Below are positions 30,661 through 39,848 of a stretch of DNA of 64,000 bases, one piece after another. Numbering within the stretch: position 1 is the stretch's first letter; the number at the start of each line of letters is the position of its first letter. Location: the NCBI GenBank assembly GCA_030377865.1, contig JAUCGA010000018.1, forward strand, positions 1 to 64,000, written 5' to 3'. The notes under the pieces were generated by a model. The model made no database searches, had not been told where the DNA came from, and was given only the letters and a program-made list of their open reading frames with translations. Source of the DNA: Anaerolineales bacterium HSG25 (lineage in GTDB: Bacteria; Chloroflexota; Anaerolineae; 4572-78; J111). Position numbers and translations under genes: made by a program.

Positions 30661-33600
30661 CTAATTATTATTTGTTGTTGTTGTAACTGTCGTTGTTGTA
30701 ACGATTGTGTAGGTAATGCCTGATGTTGTTTCCAGAAGTTCCATATTCTGAACATCAGGGGCAAGAATACTGCTTCCAACCTGCGTCACAAATTTATCAA
30801 TCGAGGCATCATCGTTAATTGCCGTAGTCAACTTGTTGGTTGGGATAAAGTTTCCTTCTTGCAAAAGCAAGGTTTGTTGTTTTTGCAAGTTGGCAAACTT
30901 AGCAAACTTTAAGGCCAACGCCTTTTGATCTTCATTAGATTCATTACTAAACAGGAATGTTTCTACCCGTAAAAATGGCTTGGCAGCCCCTGTTTCCCCT
31001 TCGGGGAGTGTGGTTACGCCAACATTGGCTTTCCCCAACGCATTTTGCAATACACTTAGGGCATGCGGTCCAGCAATCAGATAAGCGACCTCACCTGCTA
31101 CAAATCGTTCCTCTAACTCTTTTGAGTCAGCACTAAGAATGAACCCCGATTTGTCCTGTGCATTTTCGAGCCACTTTGCCCAGGTTGAAAAATCGTTTGA
31201 TGTTACAACAATAGTCCCCTGTTCATCAAACATCTGTCCATTTTGACAAGGTTCACATCCCAAAGCGGAAGCACCCCAAAATGATTCATAAAACAAAGGA
31301 TTTAAGGCAACTTGTTTCGTTGGAGTAGCCGATCTTAATAACTCATCCAAGGTAGAAACGGGTTCCTCAACCAGATTTTTGTTATAATACAAAGCCACTG
31401 TATTAAGTGATTGTGGTATACCATATACCTTTTCTTGGTGTTGGATGGCGACTGCTGCCTTGGGAACATAGTTGATTAAGGCAGTTTCATCCATTAAGGG
31501 GGTTAGGTCTGCCAGCAACTCTGCTTCAAGCAATGGCAGAATCAAATCATGCGAAGCCATGAAAAAATCAGGCATGGTGACGGTTGCAGTCGTCACTTCC
31601 GTTGCTTCAGCAGATTCAGTTGTTTCCGTTGCTTCAGCCGATTCTGTCACTTCAACCTCGACGGTGGGCGTTAAGGTTTCTGATGTTTCTGCGGGCAAGG
31701 CAGACCCTAATGTTGCTGTTGTTTCAACCGTATCGGTTAGAGTCGGCGCTTTTATAAGAGCAAGCAACTCGTCTACCAACTCATCGGCTGGAACATGCTG
31801 GGTTTGCAACTGAATACCGGGGCAAAGTTCAGTGAAATTATCAACAATGCTTTGCCATGCGGTAATCTCGGCCCCAGACCAACTGTGCCATAACAACACT
31901 TGCCCTTCATCGGTACAATCGGCATATTCAGCTAAGGTTTCTTCACTTGTGACATCAAAACCGTTGACCAAGTTGACCAAGGTTGTAAAATCTTGGGTTG
32001 CTCTCGTCGAATCTATGTCACCGTCTAACACTTGTTGATAAACAGTATCTCCCCATTCAAATACTGCGACTGTTTCAGTTTGATTAGGGATAACAACCGA
32101 CGCATTGGTTTGTTCAACAAAACCAGCAATCGCGAGGGAGGTGACGTTGACATTCACATTAGCGGGAATTTTATTAGCTTGCTCAAGCAATAACATTTGG
32201 TTTTCAGAACTACTAACATATTGAGCAAAATGAAGGGCTAAGGCACTCTTTTCCTCATCCGAGTTGGGATTAAGCATCATGCTTTTGACAATGAGTAGTG
32301 GGCCACCAGCAGGCAGGGGAACAACGCCTATTTTATCCTCTCCAAGGTTAGTTTGTAGTTCGCTTAATAAACTGGCTTCCCCCATCAGATAAGCGGCAGA
32401 TTCATCAAGAAACATCGTTTTTAACTCTTCGAGATTTTCACTAAAGACGAAACCTTGTTCCTCTTTAGCAACTTTTAACCATGCTAACCAATCTGATAAT
32501 CCAACCTCACCCAGAATCAGACGGTTTTCTTCATCAAATATAGGGCTGTCGCTACTTTCACCAAAGGCCGAAATTCCCCAATATGACTCATAGAACCCAA
32601 TCGGGAAAGCCACTTGGGTTTCTGGGCTAGCCGCGACAAGCAAATCATCTAGGACTACCGGCGGGTCTTTGACCATGTCGGTATTATAGTAAAGGCCCAT
32701 TAAATCCAAGGATATAGGAATACCATGCAGATCACCATCATATCGCATGGACTGTTCTACCTGAGGAATATAACGTTGTAAGAACTCTGGATCCATCATA
32801 TCATCAATATTTTTTACCGACCCGTTTGCTACCAAAGATGGAAGCATCCGGTTAGTTCCGATGATTAAATCTGGCCCTTGTTTATCAAGGGTTGCTTCGT
32901 TGTACTTACTATAAAACTCATCGGCTTCCACCGCCACAATCCGAACCGAGCTATCGGGACAAAGGTTGAGATAGTTATTTTTAATCTCATCTAAGACGGC
33001 ACTCTCTGGGCTGGGCCAACTGTGCCATACTTCTATGGTACTCCCAGTCAGACAGGCAAACTCCTTGGCAGTCGGTAAAGCCTCAAACCCATATTTGATA
33101 TTAATTTCTTGGGTCAATAAAGTTGCCGCGCCACCACCTGCAACCTCACCTGATAAAACCTGTTGGTAAAGTTCGTCACCAGCCTCTTCTAAATCTCTCA
33201 GCTTAGAGATATTATCTAAGGTGACAGGAACAGAGGTTCTGCTTTGGGCGATCATTTCAGAAACAACCAGCGAGACGCGAGGATCGATTCGTACTCGCTT
33301 ATGCACAGGTAGCTCCCCTGTTTCTAGGGCCAATTCTCGTTGCTGGTCGATATTGGTTAAAAAACGAGCTAACCGTAAAGCCAATTCCGTATCTTGTGGG
33401 GAGGAGGCTTTATTAAACATCATGACTTCTGCTTGCAAGAACGGGCCGGCAGGCTTATTTTGACGGGCTGGCAACCGAATGGTACCAACGACCTCCTCAC
33501 CCAAAGCCGCTTGAAGTGCTGATAATTCATTAGTATTACCGATGTAATAGGTCACTCTACCATCGGTAAATAACTCCGTTAAAACTTGATGATCGGTATT

Positions 33601-34497
33601 AAAGATAACGGTTGGTATATCCTGCAACCGTTTAAGCCAGCCTAGCCAGTTGGCAAAACCACCTTGATTCAAAACAACCTGCCCTTTTTCATTAAAAAGG
33701 TTGCCCCCAAAGGCTTGAATACCCCAAGAAGAGTTATGGAAACTTATGGGAAAGGCAATCTGATGGCCTTGATTGACATGTTCCCATAACTCTTGTAATG
33801 TTGCGGCAGGTTTTGCAACTGTTTCAATCGGTTCTGGGGTTGGCTCCGGCTCTGAGGTTGGTACTGGTTCTGCCACCACTTCAGAGTCGCCTCCTTCTGC
33901 AACCGATTCTGGTTCTGGCTCTGCGACCTCCACGACCTCCGGCTCTGGGGGCGAGGCTTTATCCGAAAATTGGTTCAACAACTCTTTGTTATAATATAAA
34001 ACAGTGGTATTTAGGGATAAAGGTAATCCATAAAAATCATCGCGATCACGGAGCATGTCCATCGCTGCCGCAAGATAGATACTAGGGTCTATCTTATAGC
34101 TTTGAACCGTACCCTCATCAAGCGCGGCCTCTGGATCAATAGTATATGATTGTAGGTTTTGAATTAAACCCGCTTGAGCCAAATCACCAGCCTGATCTGC
34201 TGGGGCGATTAGGATGTCTGGCCCTAATCCCGAAGCGGCCAAACGACTAAACTCCTCAATGATCACATCGTCAGCGAGTGTACGCCGGATAATGGTGACA
34301 TTGGGATGAGTGTCAGTAAATTCGTCCAGAATTTCATCTAACACCTGAGCTTCGTTATCTTCCCAAGCATGCCATATCAAAATAGTCCCTCTTAACTCGT
34401 CGGGGTCTTGGCCCGGTATGGGGATAAAATTTTGACAAGCGGCAAGCAGAGTGGTAACAATGGTGATAATCAATATTCGTGAAAACAGCTTAAGCAT
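30661..34497 (-). CDS. Lipoprotein with three tandem extracellular solute-binding domains
   Basis: A 1278-aa lipoprotein: signal peptide with lipobox LAAC (Cys21), then three family-1-like solute-binding modules (about 36-478, 480-858, 862-1275). Each starts with a WH(A/S)W motif (LIWHAWEDNEAQVLDEI, EVWHSWPSPESAVLDEI, LLWHSWSGAEITAW) and shares LYYNK/LYYNT, FWG or YWG, and a late lipobox-distal ALxFAxF region. Module 1 has a Pro/Glu-rich insert (about 180-232) and module 3 a Thr/Glu-rich insert (about 916-979), both at the hinge-like point after the YYN motif. No ABC permease or ATPase gene is nearby. The gene lies between a K+ channel and MscS, and overlaps the MscS ribosome site. An AAGGAG ribosome site precedes its ATG. 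Function unknown. Confidence 0.88.
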   Translation of the reverse strand: MLKLFSRILIITIVTTLLAACQNFIPIPGQDPDELRGTILIWHAWEDNEAQVLDEILDEFTDTHPNVTIIRRTLADDVIIEEFSRLAASGLGPDILIAPADQAGDLAQAGLIQNLQSYTIDPEAALDEGTVQSYKIDPSIYLAAAMDMLRDRDDFYGLPLSLNTTVLYYNKELLNQFSDKASPPEPEVVEVAEPEPESVAEGGDSEVVAEPVPTSEPEPTPEPIETVAKPAATLQELWEHVNQGHQIAFPISFHNSSWGIQAFGGNLFNEKGQVVLNQGGFANWLGWLKRLQDIPTVIFNTDHQVLTELFTDGRVTYYIGNTNELSALQAALGEEVVGTIRLPARQNKPAGPFLQAEVMMFNKASSPQDTELALRLARFLTNIDQQRELALETGELPVHKRVRIDPRVSLVVSEMIAQSRTSVPVTLDNISKLRDLEEAGDELYQQVLSGEVAGGGAATLLTQEINIKYGFEALPTAKEFACLTGSTIEVWHSWPSPESAVLDEIKNNYLNLCPDSSVRIVAVEADEFYSKYNEATLDKQGPDLIIGTNRMLPSLVANGSVKNIDDMMDPEFLQRYIPQVEQSMRYDGDLHGIPISLDLMGLYYNTDMVKDPPVVLDDLLVAASPETQVAFPIGFYESYWGISAFGESSDSPIFDEENRLILGEVGLSDWLAWLKVAKEEQGFVFSENLEELKTMFLDESAAYLMGEASLLSELQTNLGEDKIGVVPLPAGGPLLIVKSMMLNPNSDEEKSALALHFAQYVSSSENQMLLLEQANKIPANVNVNVTSLAIAGFVEQTNASVVIPNQTETVAVFEWGDTVYQQVLDGDIDSTRATQDFTTLVNLVNGFDVTSEETLAEYADCTDEGQVLLWHSWSGAEITAWQSIVDNFTELCPGIQLQTQHVPADELVDELLALIKAPTLTDTVETTATLGSALPAETSETLTPTVEVEVTESAEATETTESAEATEVTTATVTMPDFFMASHDLILPLLEAELLADLTPLMDETALINYVPKAAVAIQHQEKVYGIPQSLNTVALYYNKNLVEEPVSTLDELLRSATPTKQVALNPLFYESFWGASALGCEPCQNGQMFDEQGTIVVTSNDFSTWAKWLENAQDKSGFILSADSKELEERFVAGEVAYLIAGPHALSVLQNALGKANVGVTTLPEGETGAAKPFLRVETFLFSNESNEDQKALALKFAKFANLQKQQTLLLQEGNFIPTNKLTTAINDDASIDKFVTQVGSSILAPDVQNMELLETTSGITYTIVTTTTVTTTTNNN

Positions 34498-34524
34498 GTA
34501 TATCTCCTTTTAGATACTTATTTG

Positions 34525-34615
34525 GGTAGTGGTGCAGAAGTAGTGGTACGGATCCGTTAGCTACCCGCAAGTTTAGAACTTGCGGGTAGCTGACCACTAC
34601 CTATGCAGGACTACC
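34525..34615 (+). repeat. Rep-D element D3 with 8-bp target duplication
   Basis: 91 bp, almost identical to D2. ACTTATTT occurs at 34516-34523 and 34616-34623 (one extra G before the left end). The right copy contains the stop codon of the K+ channel gene. Confidence 0.9.
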
Positions 34616-34617
34616 AC

Positions 34618-35400
34618 TTATTTTTCTGTTGTCGAAGCAACAGGTACAACACCATGATTGGCTAACTCTCTTCGCAAAAGTTGTAACTCTTGCTGAATTT
34701 CGTGTAAGGTTGTCGTTTGTTCCTTCTCAATTTCATCATCATCAATAAACCAAGCGGTCACAAATCCAGTGAACGTCCCAAATAGCCCCACACCAGCCAC
34801 CATCAGTACTCCGGCAATCAAACGTCCTTCGAGGGTCACAGGATAAAAATCACCATAACCAACCGTGGTCATGGTCACAAACGACCACCATAACGCATCA
34901 GAGGCAGTTTTGATATTGCTATCTGGTGATACTTTTTCAACGCTCAAAATCGCAATCGAAGACCATGTTAACAAGGTAATAGAAATGGTTAACACTGAAG
35001 CCAGCGCACTTTGGGCACGAAATCGAAGGGCAAAATCGACTATCATTTTGACTGAGCGAGCGCCACGTATAGTTCTAAGCACCCGAAAAACCCGTACCGC
35101 CCGCCCCCAACGTAGGGTATCACCTGCTATTAGAACGCTTGGGATGCTAGAGATAAAATCAACCCAACCCCATTTCAAAAACTGAACTGTATTTTCAGCT
35201 TTATATAACCGAAAGAAAAAATCGGCAAGGAAAATAAAGCAGATAATATTATCCATAATATCGAGGATTTTTCTTATATCAGGGTCTACTATGTTAAATA
35301 CCGCCTCAATAAATAAGATAATTAGTACATAAACCGATAGAAATAAAATCATTATATCCATCGGGCCGACCTGTTGATTATTGTTAGATTTGTCTTTCAT
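34618..35400 (-). CDS. Voltage-gated potassium channel
   Basis: A 260-aa 6-TM channel subunit. S1-S3 lie at about 12-70. The S4 voltage sensor has arginines at every third position (R97, R100, R103, R106, R109, R112, R115). The pore helix and selectivity filter are TTVGYGD (178-184), followed by S6 and a cytoplasmic coiled-coil tail (222-245) for tetramer assembly. ATG chosen at 35400, 7 bases after a GGAGGG site; the earlier TTG is part of that site. It heads the cluster that continues with the triple solute-binding lipoprotein and MscS, and Rep-D3 has inserted at its stop codon without changing it. Confidence 0.93.
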   Translation of the reverse strand: MKDKSNNNQQVGPMDIMILFLSVYVLIILFIEAVFNIVDPDIRKILDIMDNIICFIFLADFFFRLYKAENTVQFLKWGWVDFISSIPSVLIAGDTLRWGRAVRVFRVLRTIRGARSVKMIVDFALRFRAQSALASVLTISITLLTWSSIAILSVEKVSPDSNIKTASDALWWSFVTMTTVGYGDFYPVTLEGRLIAGVLMVAGVGLFGTFTGFVTAWFIDDDEIEKEQTTTLHEIQQELQLLRRELANHGVVPVASTTEK

Positions 35401-35512
35401 GGGTATACCCTCCAAGCTAATAATAGATGATGATGATGTGGCGTAGTATACCCCACCTTTTTATCTCAATCAAAAAGTAGGTTTCAGTTTAGTTGTCCTA
35501 TCAATTTTTGAC

Positions 35513-35767
35513 ATGAAACGATTCGGCGATAAATTAAACCGATTGCGAAAACAGTCGGGCATAACCCAAAAACAATTGAGCGACATGTTAGAGATCAGCG
35601 AAAGTTTTATTTGGAAGTTAGAGCATGGTCAAAAAGTCCCTAATGCGGCCATGATTCTAAATATTGCCGATATTTTTGAGGTCTCTACAGATCAGTTAGC
35701 GTCAGAAACACGCAATATCAATATGTGGGGTGATTTTACACATCCTGTTCCTCAACAATTTATTTGA
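35513..35767 (+). CDS. XRE-family HTH regulator
   Basis: An 84-aa single-domain HTH_3 protein: KLNRLRKQSGITQKQLSDMLEISESFIWKLEHGQKVPNAAMILNIADIF. The last about 15 residues form a short tail. It is divergent from the K+ channel gene and lies 79 bp upstream of the AOR gene in the same direction, so it might control either. No ribosome site is evident; a leaderless start is possible. Confidence 0.88.
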   Translation: MKRFGDKLNRLRKQSGITQKQLSDMLEISESFIWKLEHGQKVPNAAMILNIADIFEVSTDQLASETRNINMWGDFTHPVPQQFI

Positions 35768-35846
35768 CACAAGTTTAAGCCTATATTAAAATCTAAGGCA
35801 TTATTAAAATAAATCTTAACAATGATGAATGAACAAGGAGGTTCAA

Positions 35847-37676
35847 ATGAAGTTTGGAGGATATGCTGACAAAGTTGCTTGGGTTAATCTAAGTGATGGT
35901 AATGTAGAGTACAAAGGCATTGATGAAAATGATGCCAAAAAATATATTGGCGGACGTGGTCTGGGTGTAAAATATGTTTTCGATAATGGCCCGGAGGTTG
36001 ATCCACTTTCTCCCGACAATCTTATGTGCGTCATGCTCGGCCCGTTGACCGGCACTGATGTGAATATGAGTGGTCGTCTATGCGTTGTCACCAAATCGCC
36101 CTTAACCGGAACTGTCACCGATAGTCATATGGGTGGCTGGACTGCGGCTAAATTAAAATGGGCTGGTTTTGATGGCTTGGTTTTCAAGGGCAAAGCTGAG
36201 AATCCGGTTTATGCTTACGTTGAAAACGGTGAAGTGACGTTGCACGATGCTTCTGATGTGTGGGGCAAAGGTGTCCACGAAACAGTAAAAACTATGCGTG
36301 AACGACATGGCGAAGAATGTGGCGTAATGTCTATTGGTCAAGCCGGGGAAAATCTGGTTAAATTTTCCAGTTGGGTCAACGCCGATGACCGAGCGGCGGG
36401 ACGCGGTGGTACAGGCACTGTGGGGGGTAGCAAAAACCTTAAGGCGATTGTGATTAAGGGTGATAAGAAAAATAAACCCCAACCTGCAAACAAAGAAGCT
36501 GATAAAAAAGCTCGTAAAACAGCACTGGCCGCGATTATGGCCGAAGAAAACATTACTTCACCCAAAAAAGGTGGTTTGAGCGTTTATGGCACCAACGTGC
36601 TTATGAATATTAGCGAGAGCATTGGTGCTTTGCCAGCCAAAAACTCGCAATTTACCGCGTTTGGGGCAGAAAATTCCGAAAAAATCTCTGGCGAGCATGT
36701 CGTTAATAACATTTTGATAAGCAATCCTACCTGTCATGCCTGTCCTGTGGCTTGCAAGAAGCAAGTTGAAGTAACCGAAGGCCCCTTCAAAGTGCGTATG
36801 GAGAGCGTGGAATACGAGCCAGCTTGGTCTTTGGGTGCGAACTGCGGTAATAATGACATTAATGCGGTGGCATATATTATTGATTTGGCTAATGATCTTG
36901 GAATGGATGCCATTGAAATTGGTCATGTTATTTCGATTTATATGGAAGCCAGCCAGCGAGGATACACGAATGGTGATGGCAACCTAGAATGGGGCGATAC
37001 TCAAGGCATGGCCGATATGGTGCGTAAGGTTGCCATGCGTGAAGGTGTGGGCGACAAATTGGCCGAAGGTCCGGCAGGAGCCGCTAAGGCTTGGGGACAT
37101 CCTGAAATTTCTATGGATGTAAAAGGGCAAGGTATTCCGGCTTACGACCCCCGTGGGCTAAAAGGAATGGGCATTGGCTACGCGACTAGTAACCGAGGAG
37201 CTTGTCATTTACGAGCCTATACCCCCGCCGCCGAGTTAGGTATAATGCCTTTTGGGTCACTCAAGGTTGACCCGTTGGATTGGAAAGGCAAGGGTGGGTT
37301 GGCTAAAATCTTCCAAGATGTCCATGCTGTATCTGACTCGTTTAATATCTGCAAATTCTCAGCCTTTGCTCAAGGTATGGATGAATATACGGCCCAGTTT
37401 AATGGTGTAACTGGCCTAGAGTATAGCACTGAAGAAATGCTCCGGTGTGGTGAACGTGTTTACAACCTAGAGCGACACTATAATAATCTGGCTGGATTTG
37501 GCGAAGGTTCTGATACCCTGCCCAAACGTTTCACCGATGAGCCTAGCACCATGCCCGGCTCCGAAGGTCACGTTTGCGAACTCGACAAAATGCTTGAAGA
37601 ATATTATCAAGAGCGAGGTTGGGTAAACGGGGTGGTTCCAGAAGAAAAGTTAAGAGAATTAGAGATTATTGAGTAG
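35847..37676 (+). CDS. aor: Tungsten-containing aldehyde:ferredoxin oxidoreductase
   Basis: A 609-aa enzyme oxidising aldehydes to carboxylic acids with ferredoxin as electron acceptor, using a bis-pterin tungsten cofactor and one [4Fe-4S] cluster. The N-terminal domain has GGRGLGVKYVFD and GPLTGT. The cluster ligands are Cys296, Cys299, Cys303 (PTCHACPVAC) and Cys502 (NICKF). The spacing equals that of Pyrococcus furiosus AOR (288, 291, 295, 494). Start chosen at ATG 35847 after AGGAGG; the upstream ATG at 35829 is in the leader. An intrinsic terminator follows at 37705-37742. The MoaD-like genes on the opposite strand suggest a local cofactor-supply cluster. Ferredoxin genes are not adjacent. 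Confidence 0.95.
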   Translation: MKFGGYADKVAWVNLSDGNVEYKGIDENDAKKYIGGRGLGVKYVFDNGPEVDPLSPDNLMCVMLGPLTGTDVNMSGRLCVVTKSPLTGTVTDSHMGGWTAAKLKWAGFDGLVFKGKAENPVYAYVENGEVTLHDASDVWGKGVHETVKTMRERHGEECGVMSIGQAGENLVKFSSWVNADDRAAGRGGTGTVGGSKNLKAIVIKGDKKNKPQPANKEADKKARKTALAAIMAEENITSPKKGGLSVYGTNVLMNISESIGALPAKNSQFTAFGAENSEKISGEHVVNNILISNPTCHACPVACKKQVEVTEGPFKVRMESVEYEPAWSLGANCGNNDINAVAYIIDLANDLGMDAIEIGHVISIYMEASQRGYTNGDGNLEWGDTQGMADMVRKVAMREGVGDKLAEGPAGAAKAWGHPEISMDVKGQGIPAYDPRGLKGMGIGYATSNRGACHLRAYTPAAELGIMPFGSLKVDPLDWKGKGGLAKIFQDVHAVSDSFNICKFSAFAQGMDEYTAQFNGVTGLEYSTEEMLRCGERVYNLERHYNNLAGFGEGSDTLPKRFTDEPSTMPGSEGHVCELDKMLEEYYQERGWVNGVVPEEKLRELEIIE

Positions 37677-37704
37677 TGAATTAGTGAATTAGTGGATAGT
37701 TAAA

Positions 37705-37742
37705 AACAGTAGTGAGAGTATTATCCTCACTACTGTTTTTTT
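37705..37742 (+). terminator. Intrinsic terminator after aor
   Basis: Stem AACAGTAGTGAG / CTCACTACTGTT followed by TTTTTT. AAAAA precedes the stem, so it could also work for the convergent gene. Confidence 0.9.
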
Positions 37743-37756
37743 ATCAGTATTAAACA

Positions 37757-37860
37757 CCTACGAGGAAAACTACATACCTCGTAGGAGAGGTCGAGTAGTC
37801 TCCTTCAAGGTGTGCTTTTCTCTTACGTGCCCGAATGGGTATTGAAGGTGTTGGCCCAAA
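37757..37860. repeat. Rep-H composite unit
   Basis: CACCTACGAGGAAAA / ACCTCGTAGGAG, then CTCCTTCAAGGTGTG and ACGTGCCCGAATGGGTATTG, the reverse of the words inside the first gene. It lies between aor and the protoglobin-MoaD gene. Confidence 0.7.
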
Positions 37861-37923
37861 CGAAGAGCAAGGCAGACCAAGGCCCATTATCCATTATATT
37901 CACTATTCACTATCAAACTATCC

Positions 37924-38847
37924 TCACCGCCCCGGTGGAAAAATACTGACATGGTCGTTAGGCGAAACAGAAATACTTAGCCCTCCAATGTAGTCTATAT
38001 TTCTACCGTTCAAAAGCACGCGCCACATTGGTTTAATTTGATAAATCCTTTCTGTTGTAAACCACGGCGTACCAGTGGTATCAAGACGCTCACCGCCAAG
38101 CCAGTTGATGTCAAAAACATCTTGACGAGCATGAGGAAAATAATTGAAGAATTTTTGCAATAGCGTTTCTATAGAAGCTCCGATAGGCAGATGCACTTGG
38201 AATGTTTTGTGTCCGGTGATATTACGCATTTTACCAAAAAGTGATACATTCACCGAAAAATCACCATAATCTAGGGCACGGGCAATATAGTAGCCCTGAA
38301 TCATCATGTGCAGGTGCATACTCAGCATCTTATTCCAACCAGCCAATGCGGTTGGCACAATGGCCTCACTGGGCATCTCCTCAGATAAAAAACGAGCAAA
38401 TGTAGCATTGACCAGACTAATCGCTCCAGTGATATATATATCTGGTACGTGTATTTGACGTGGGCCATGTCCGGCATGTATCTGACCCGCCCGAAAAAGA
38501 TACCGAGCAAAATCATCACTAAAATCAAGCCCCAATGTACGAGCCAGCCAAACGGTCATAAATCGACGACGCTCGGACAGATGTTTTTCGTCCGCTCCAC
38601 GCTCCCAGCCTAAGATAATGGCTGTATCGTGATTTTGCAGTAAATAATCATAATTGCCTACGACCAACTCATGTCCTCGCTTAAAAAGCGGCTCGACGGT
38701 TTCCAACATCGCGTCAATATCGGTCTGCTCCAAATTTACGAACTTATACATTCGTTGCCATTCTTCTTCTGGAGTAGGTTCCAAATTGTTTAATATCACA
38801 TGTTTTGAACTGCTATTTTGCCCATTGAATTGTTTAAAGGGATTCAT
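37924..38847 (-). CDS. Protoglobin-like domain fused to MoaD/ThiS-like domain
   Basis: A 307-aa protein. Residues about 30-190 resemble a protoglobin/globin-coupled sensor domain (VEPLFKRGHELVVGNYDYLL, RAGQIHAGHGPRQIHVPDIYI), with His114 in GQIHAGH as the likely proximal haem ligand. Residues about 208-307 resemble a MoaD-type beta-grasp fold (VSLFGKMRNITGHKTFQVHLPIGASIETLL, VLLNGRNIDYIGGL) ending FPPGR in place of the usual FPPxxGG. A true thiocarboxylate needs a free C-terminal Gly-Gly, so this fold may bind the sulfur-transfer or AOR partner without being a sulfur carrier. ATG 38847 has GGAGA 7 bases upstream. Third gene of the minus-strand set after MoaD and a small protein. Confidence 0.8.
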   Translation of the reverse strand: MNPFKQFNGQNSSSKHVILNNLEPTPEEEWQRMYKFVNLEQTDIDAMLETVEPLFKRGHELVVGNYDYLLQNHDTAIILGWERGADEKHLSERRRFMTVWLARTLGLDFSDDFARYLFRAGQIHAGHGPRQIHVPDIYITGAISLVNATFARFLSEEMPSEAIVPTALAGWNKMLSMHLHMMIQGYYIARALDYGDFSVNVSLFGKMRNITGHKTFQVHLPIGASIETLLQKFFNYFPHARQDVFDINWLGGERLDTTGTPWFTTERIYQIKPMWRVLLNGRNIDYIGGLSISVSPNDHVSIFPPGR

Positions 38848-38918
38848 TATAAGTCTCCATAGTGTACTCTGAGCGCAAACTGGAAAGCCTGTGGTCGGCA
38901 AGATGCTTGTGCTCCCAA

Positions 38919-39164
38919 TCATCCACCACCACGTAACGATTTCCAATGCAGTTTTTCCAGCATCGCCTCAATAGCGGCTTCATCACCAGACACATCCACC
39001 TCTATCCGGCCCACCACCAACGAGCCAATTTTATGTGGTTCGCTTTTTCTAACTACCACCTGCCAATTATCAGCAACCATGACGTTTTCCTCTGTCTCAG
39101 TTGCATCCAGGTCGGTTAAATATTTTTTCATCAACCACAGAGGTATTCCAAAAATGAGTTTCAT
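38919..39164 (-). CDS. Small protein ending LRGGG in AOR/MoaD cluster
   Basis: An 81-aa protein of unrecognised family. Its N-terminus starts MKLIFGIPLWLMKKYL, the middle is VVADNWQVVVRK..., and the C-terminal GRIEVDVSGDEAAIEAMLEKL resembles a ferredoxin-like beta-alpha-beta motif. It ends LRGGG, similar to the diglycine tails of ubiquitin-like sulfur carriers. Starts 7 bases after the MoaD stop, so the two are cotranscribed. Candidate roles: cofactor assembly partner or an additional carrier; evidence is positional only. Confidence 0.6.
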   Translation of the reverse strand: MKLIFGIPLWLMKKYLTDLDATETEENVMVADNWQVVVRKSEPHKIGSLVVGRIEVDVSGDEAAIEAMLEKLHWKSLRGGG

Positions 39165-39171
39165 TGTTTCG

Positions 39172-39453
39172 TCACAGTCCTCCCCCAATCGGAGGGAACA
39201 TACGAATATCATCTTCAATGGTCATAATTGTTTCCATACCCTTGATGTAACGCATATCTCGACCATTAATCAAAATTTGGATGGCTGTATACAGTTCACC
39301 TGTAGCAGGATTATGTAGTTTAGCATGCAGGTTAGGGTATTTGATAGACAACTCTTTTAACATCTGGCCTACGGTTATCTCTGACGCGGTATCAAGATGA
39401 ACGGATTTGCTACCCGCAACATCTCGCAGTGTGGCATAAATTTTGATTTTCAT
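39172..39453 (-). CDS. MoaD/ThiS-like sulfur-carrier protein
   Basis: A 93-aa beta-grasp protein: MKIKIYATLRDVAGSKSVHL...ILINGRDMRYIKGMETIMTIEDDIRMFPPIGGGL. MoaD supplies sulfur to build the pterin dithiolene, needed by tungsten enzymes such as the convergent AOR. It ends GGGL, one residue beyond the expected free Gly-Gly, so either trimming is needed or it acts in another way. First gene of a compact minus-strand trio. ATG 39453 chosen by family length; no strong ribosome site. Confidence 0.85.
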   Translation of the reverse strand: MKIKIYATLRDVAGSKSVHLDTASEITVGQMLKELSIKYPNLHAKLHNPATGELYTAIQILINGRDMRYIKGMETIMTIEDDIRMFPPIGGGL

Positions 39454-39466
39454 TTTGCAATTTACT

Positions 39467-39604
39467 AGACCTGTTCGGCAATAACTTACCATCGCATAAA
39501 AACTCAAATTCGAGGTCTACGGAGTGCAAAAGCTTCTTGCTTTTGCCAGAGACAAACATGCAAAAGCAAGAAGCTTTTGCACTCCTTTATTGCCGAACAA
39601 CTCT
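39467..39604 (-). repeat. Rep-B element B6
   Basis: Full-length copy from AGACCTGTTCGGCAATAACT to TTTATTGCCGAACAACTCT, placed right upstream of the MoaD-like gene, where it must occupy or replace the promoter. Confidence 0.88.
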
Positions 39605-39848
39605 ACTGGGCAACACTACAACGAATGATGAAAAAAACGAATAAAACCTCCCACATTGAGTAAATTTTATCTCATTTTGAGAGCTTCTTATATGCGAACA
39701 AGCCATATTCGTTGTATTCTGAATTCTATATGTAGTGTTGTTTTTAACCGAACTAAAAAAAGTTAGGTAAGAAAAAATCAATTAAAATAGAGAGGAAAAA
39801 CAAAAGCCCCAAGCACAAAGAAATTTGACTTGGGGCTAACGTTACAAA

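Noticed and set aside
33773-34085. Plus-strand ORFs opposite the triple solute-binding gene
   Set aside because: Low-complexity shadows of the Pro/Glu-rich insert.
39587-39781. 64-aa minus-strand ORF upstream of the MoaD-like gene
   Set aside because: Consists of Rep-B6 end and a diverged Rep-L; no ribosome site.
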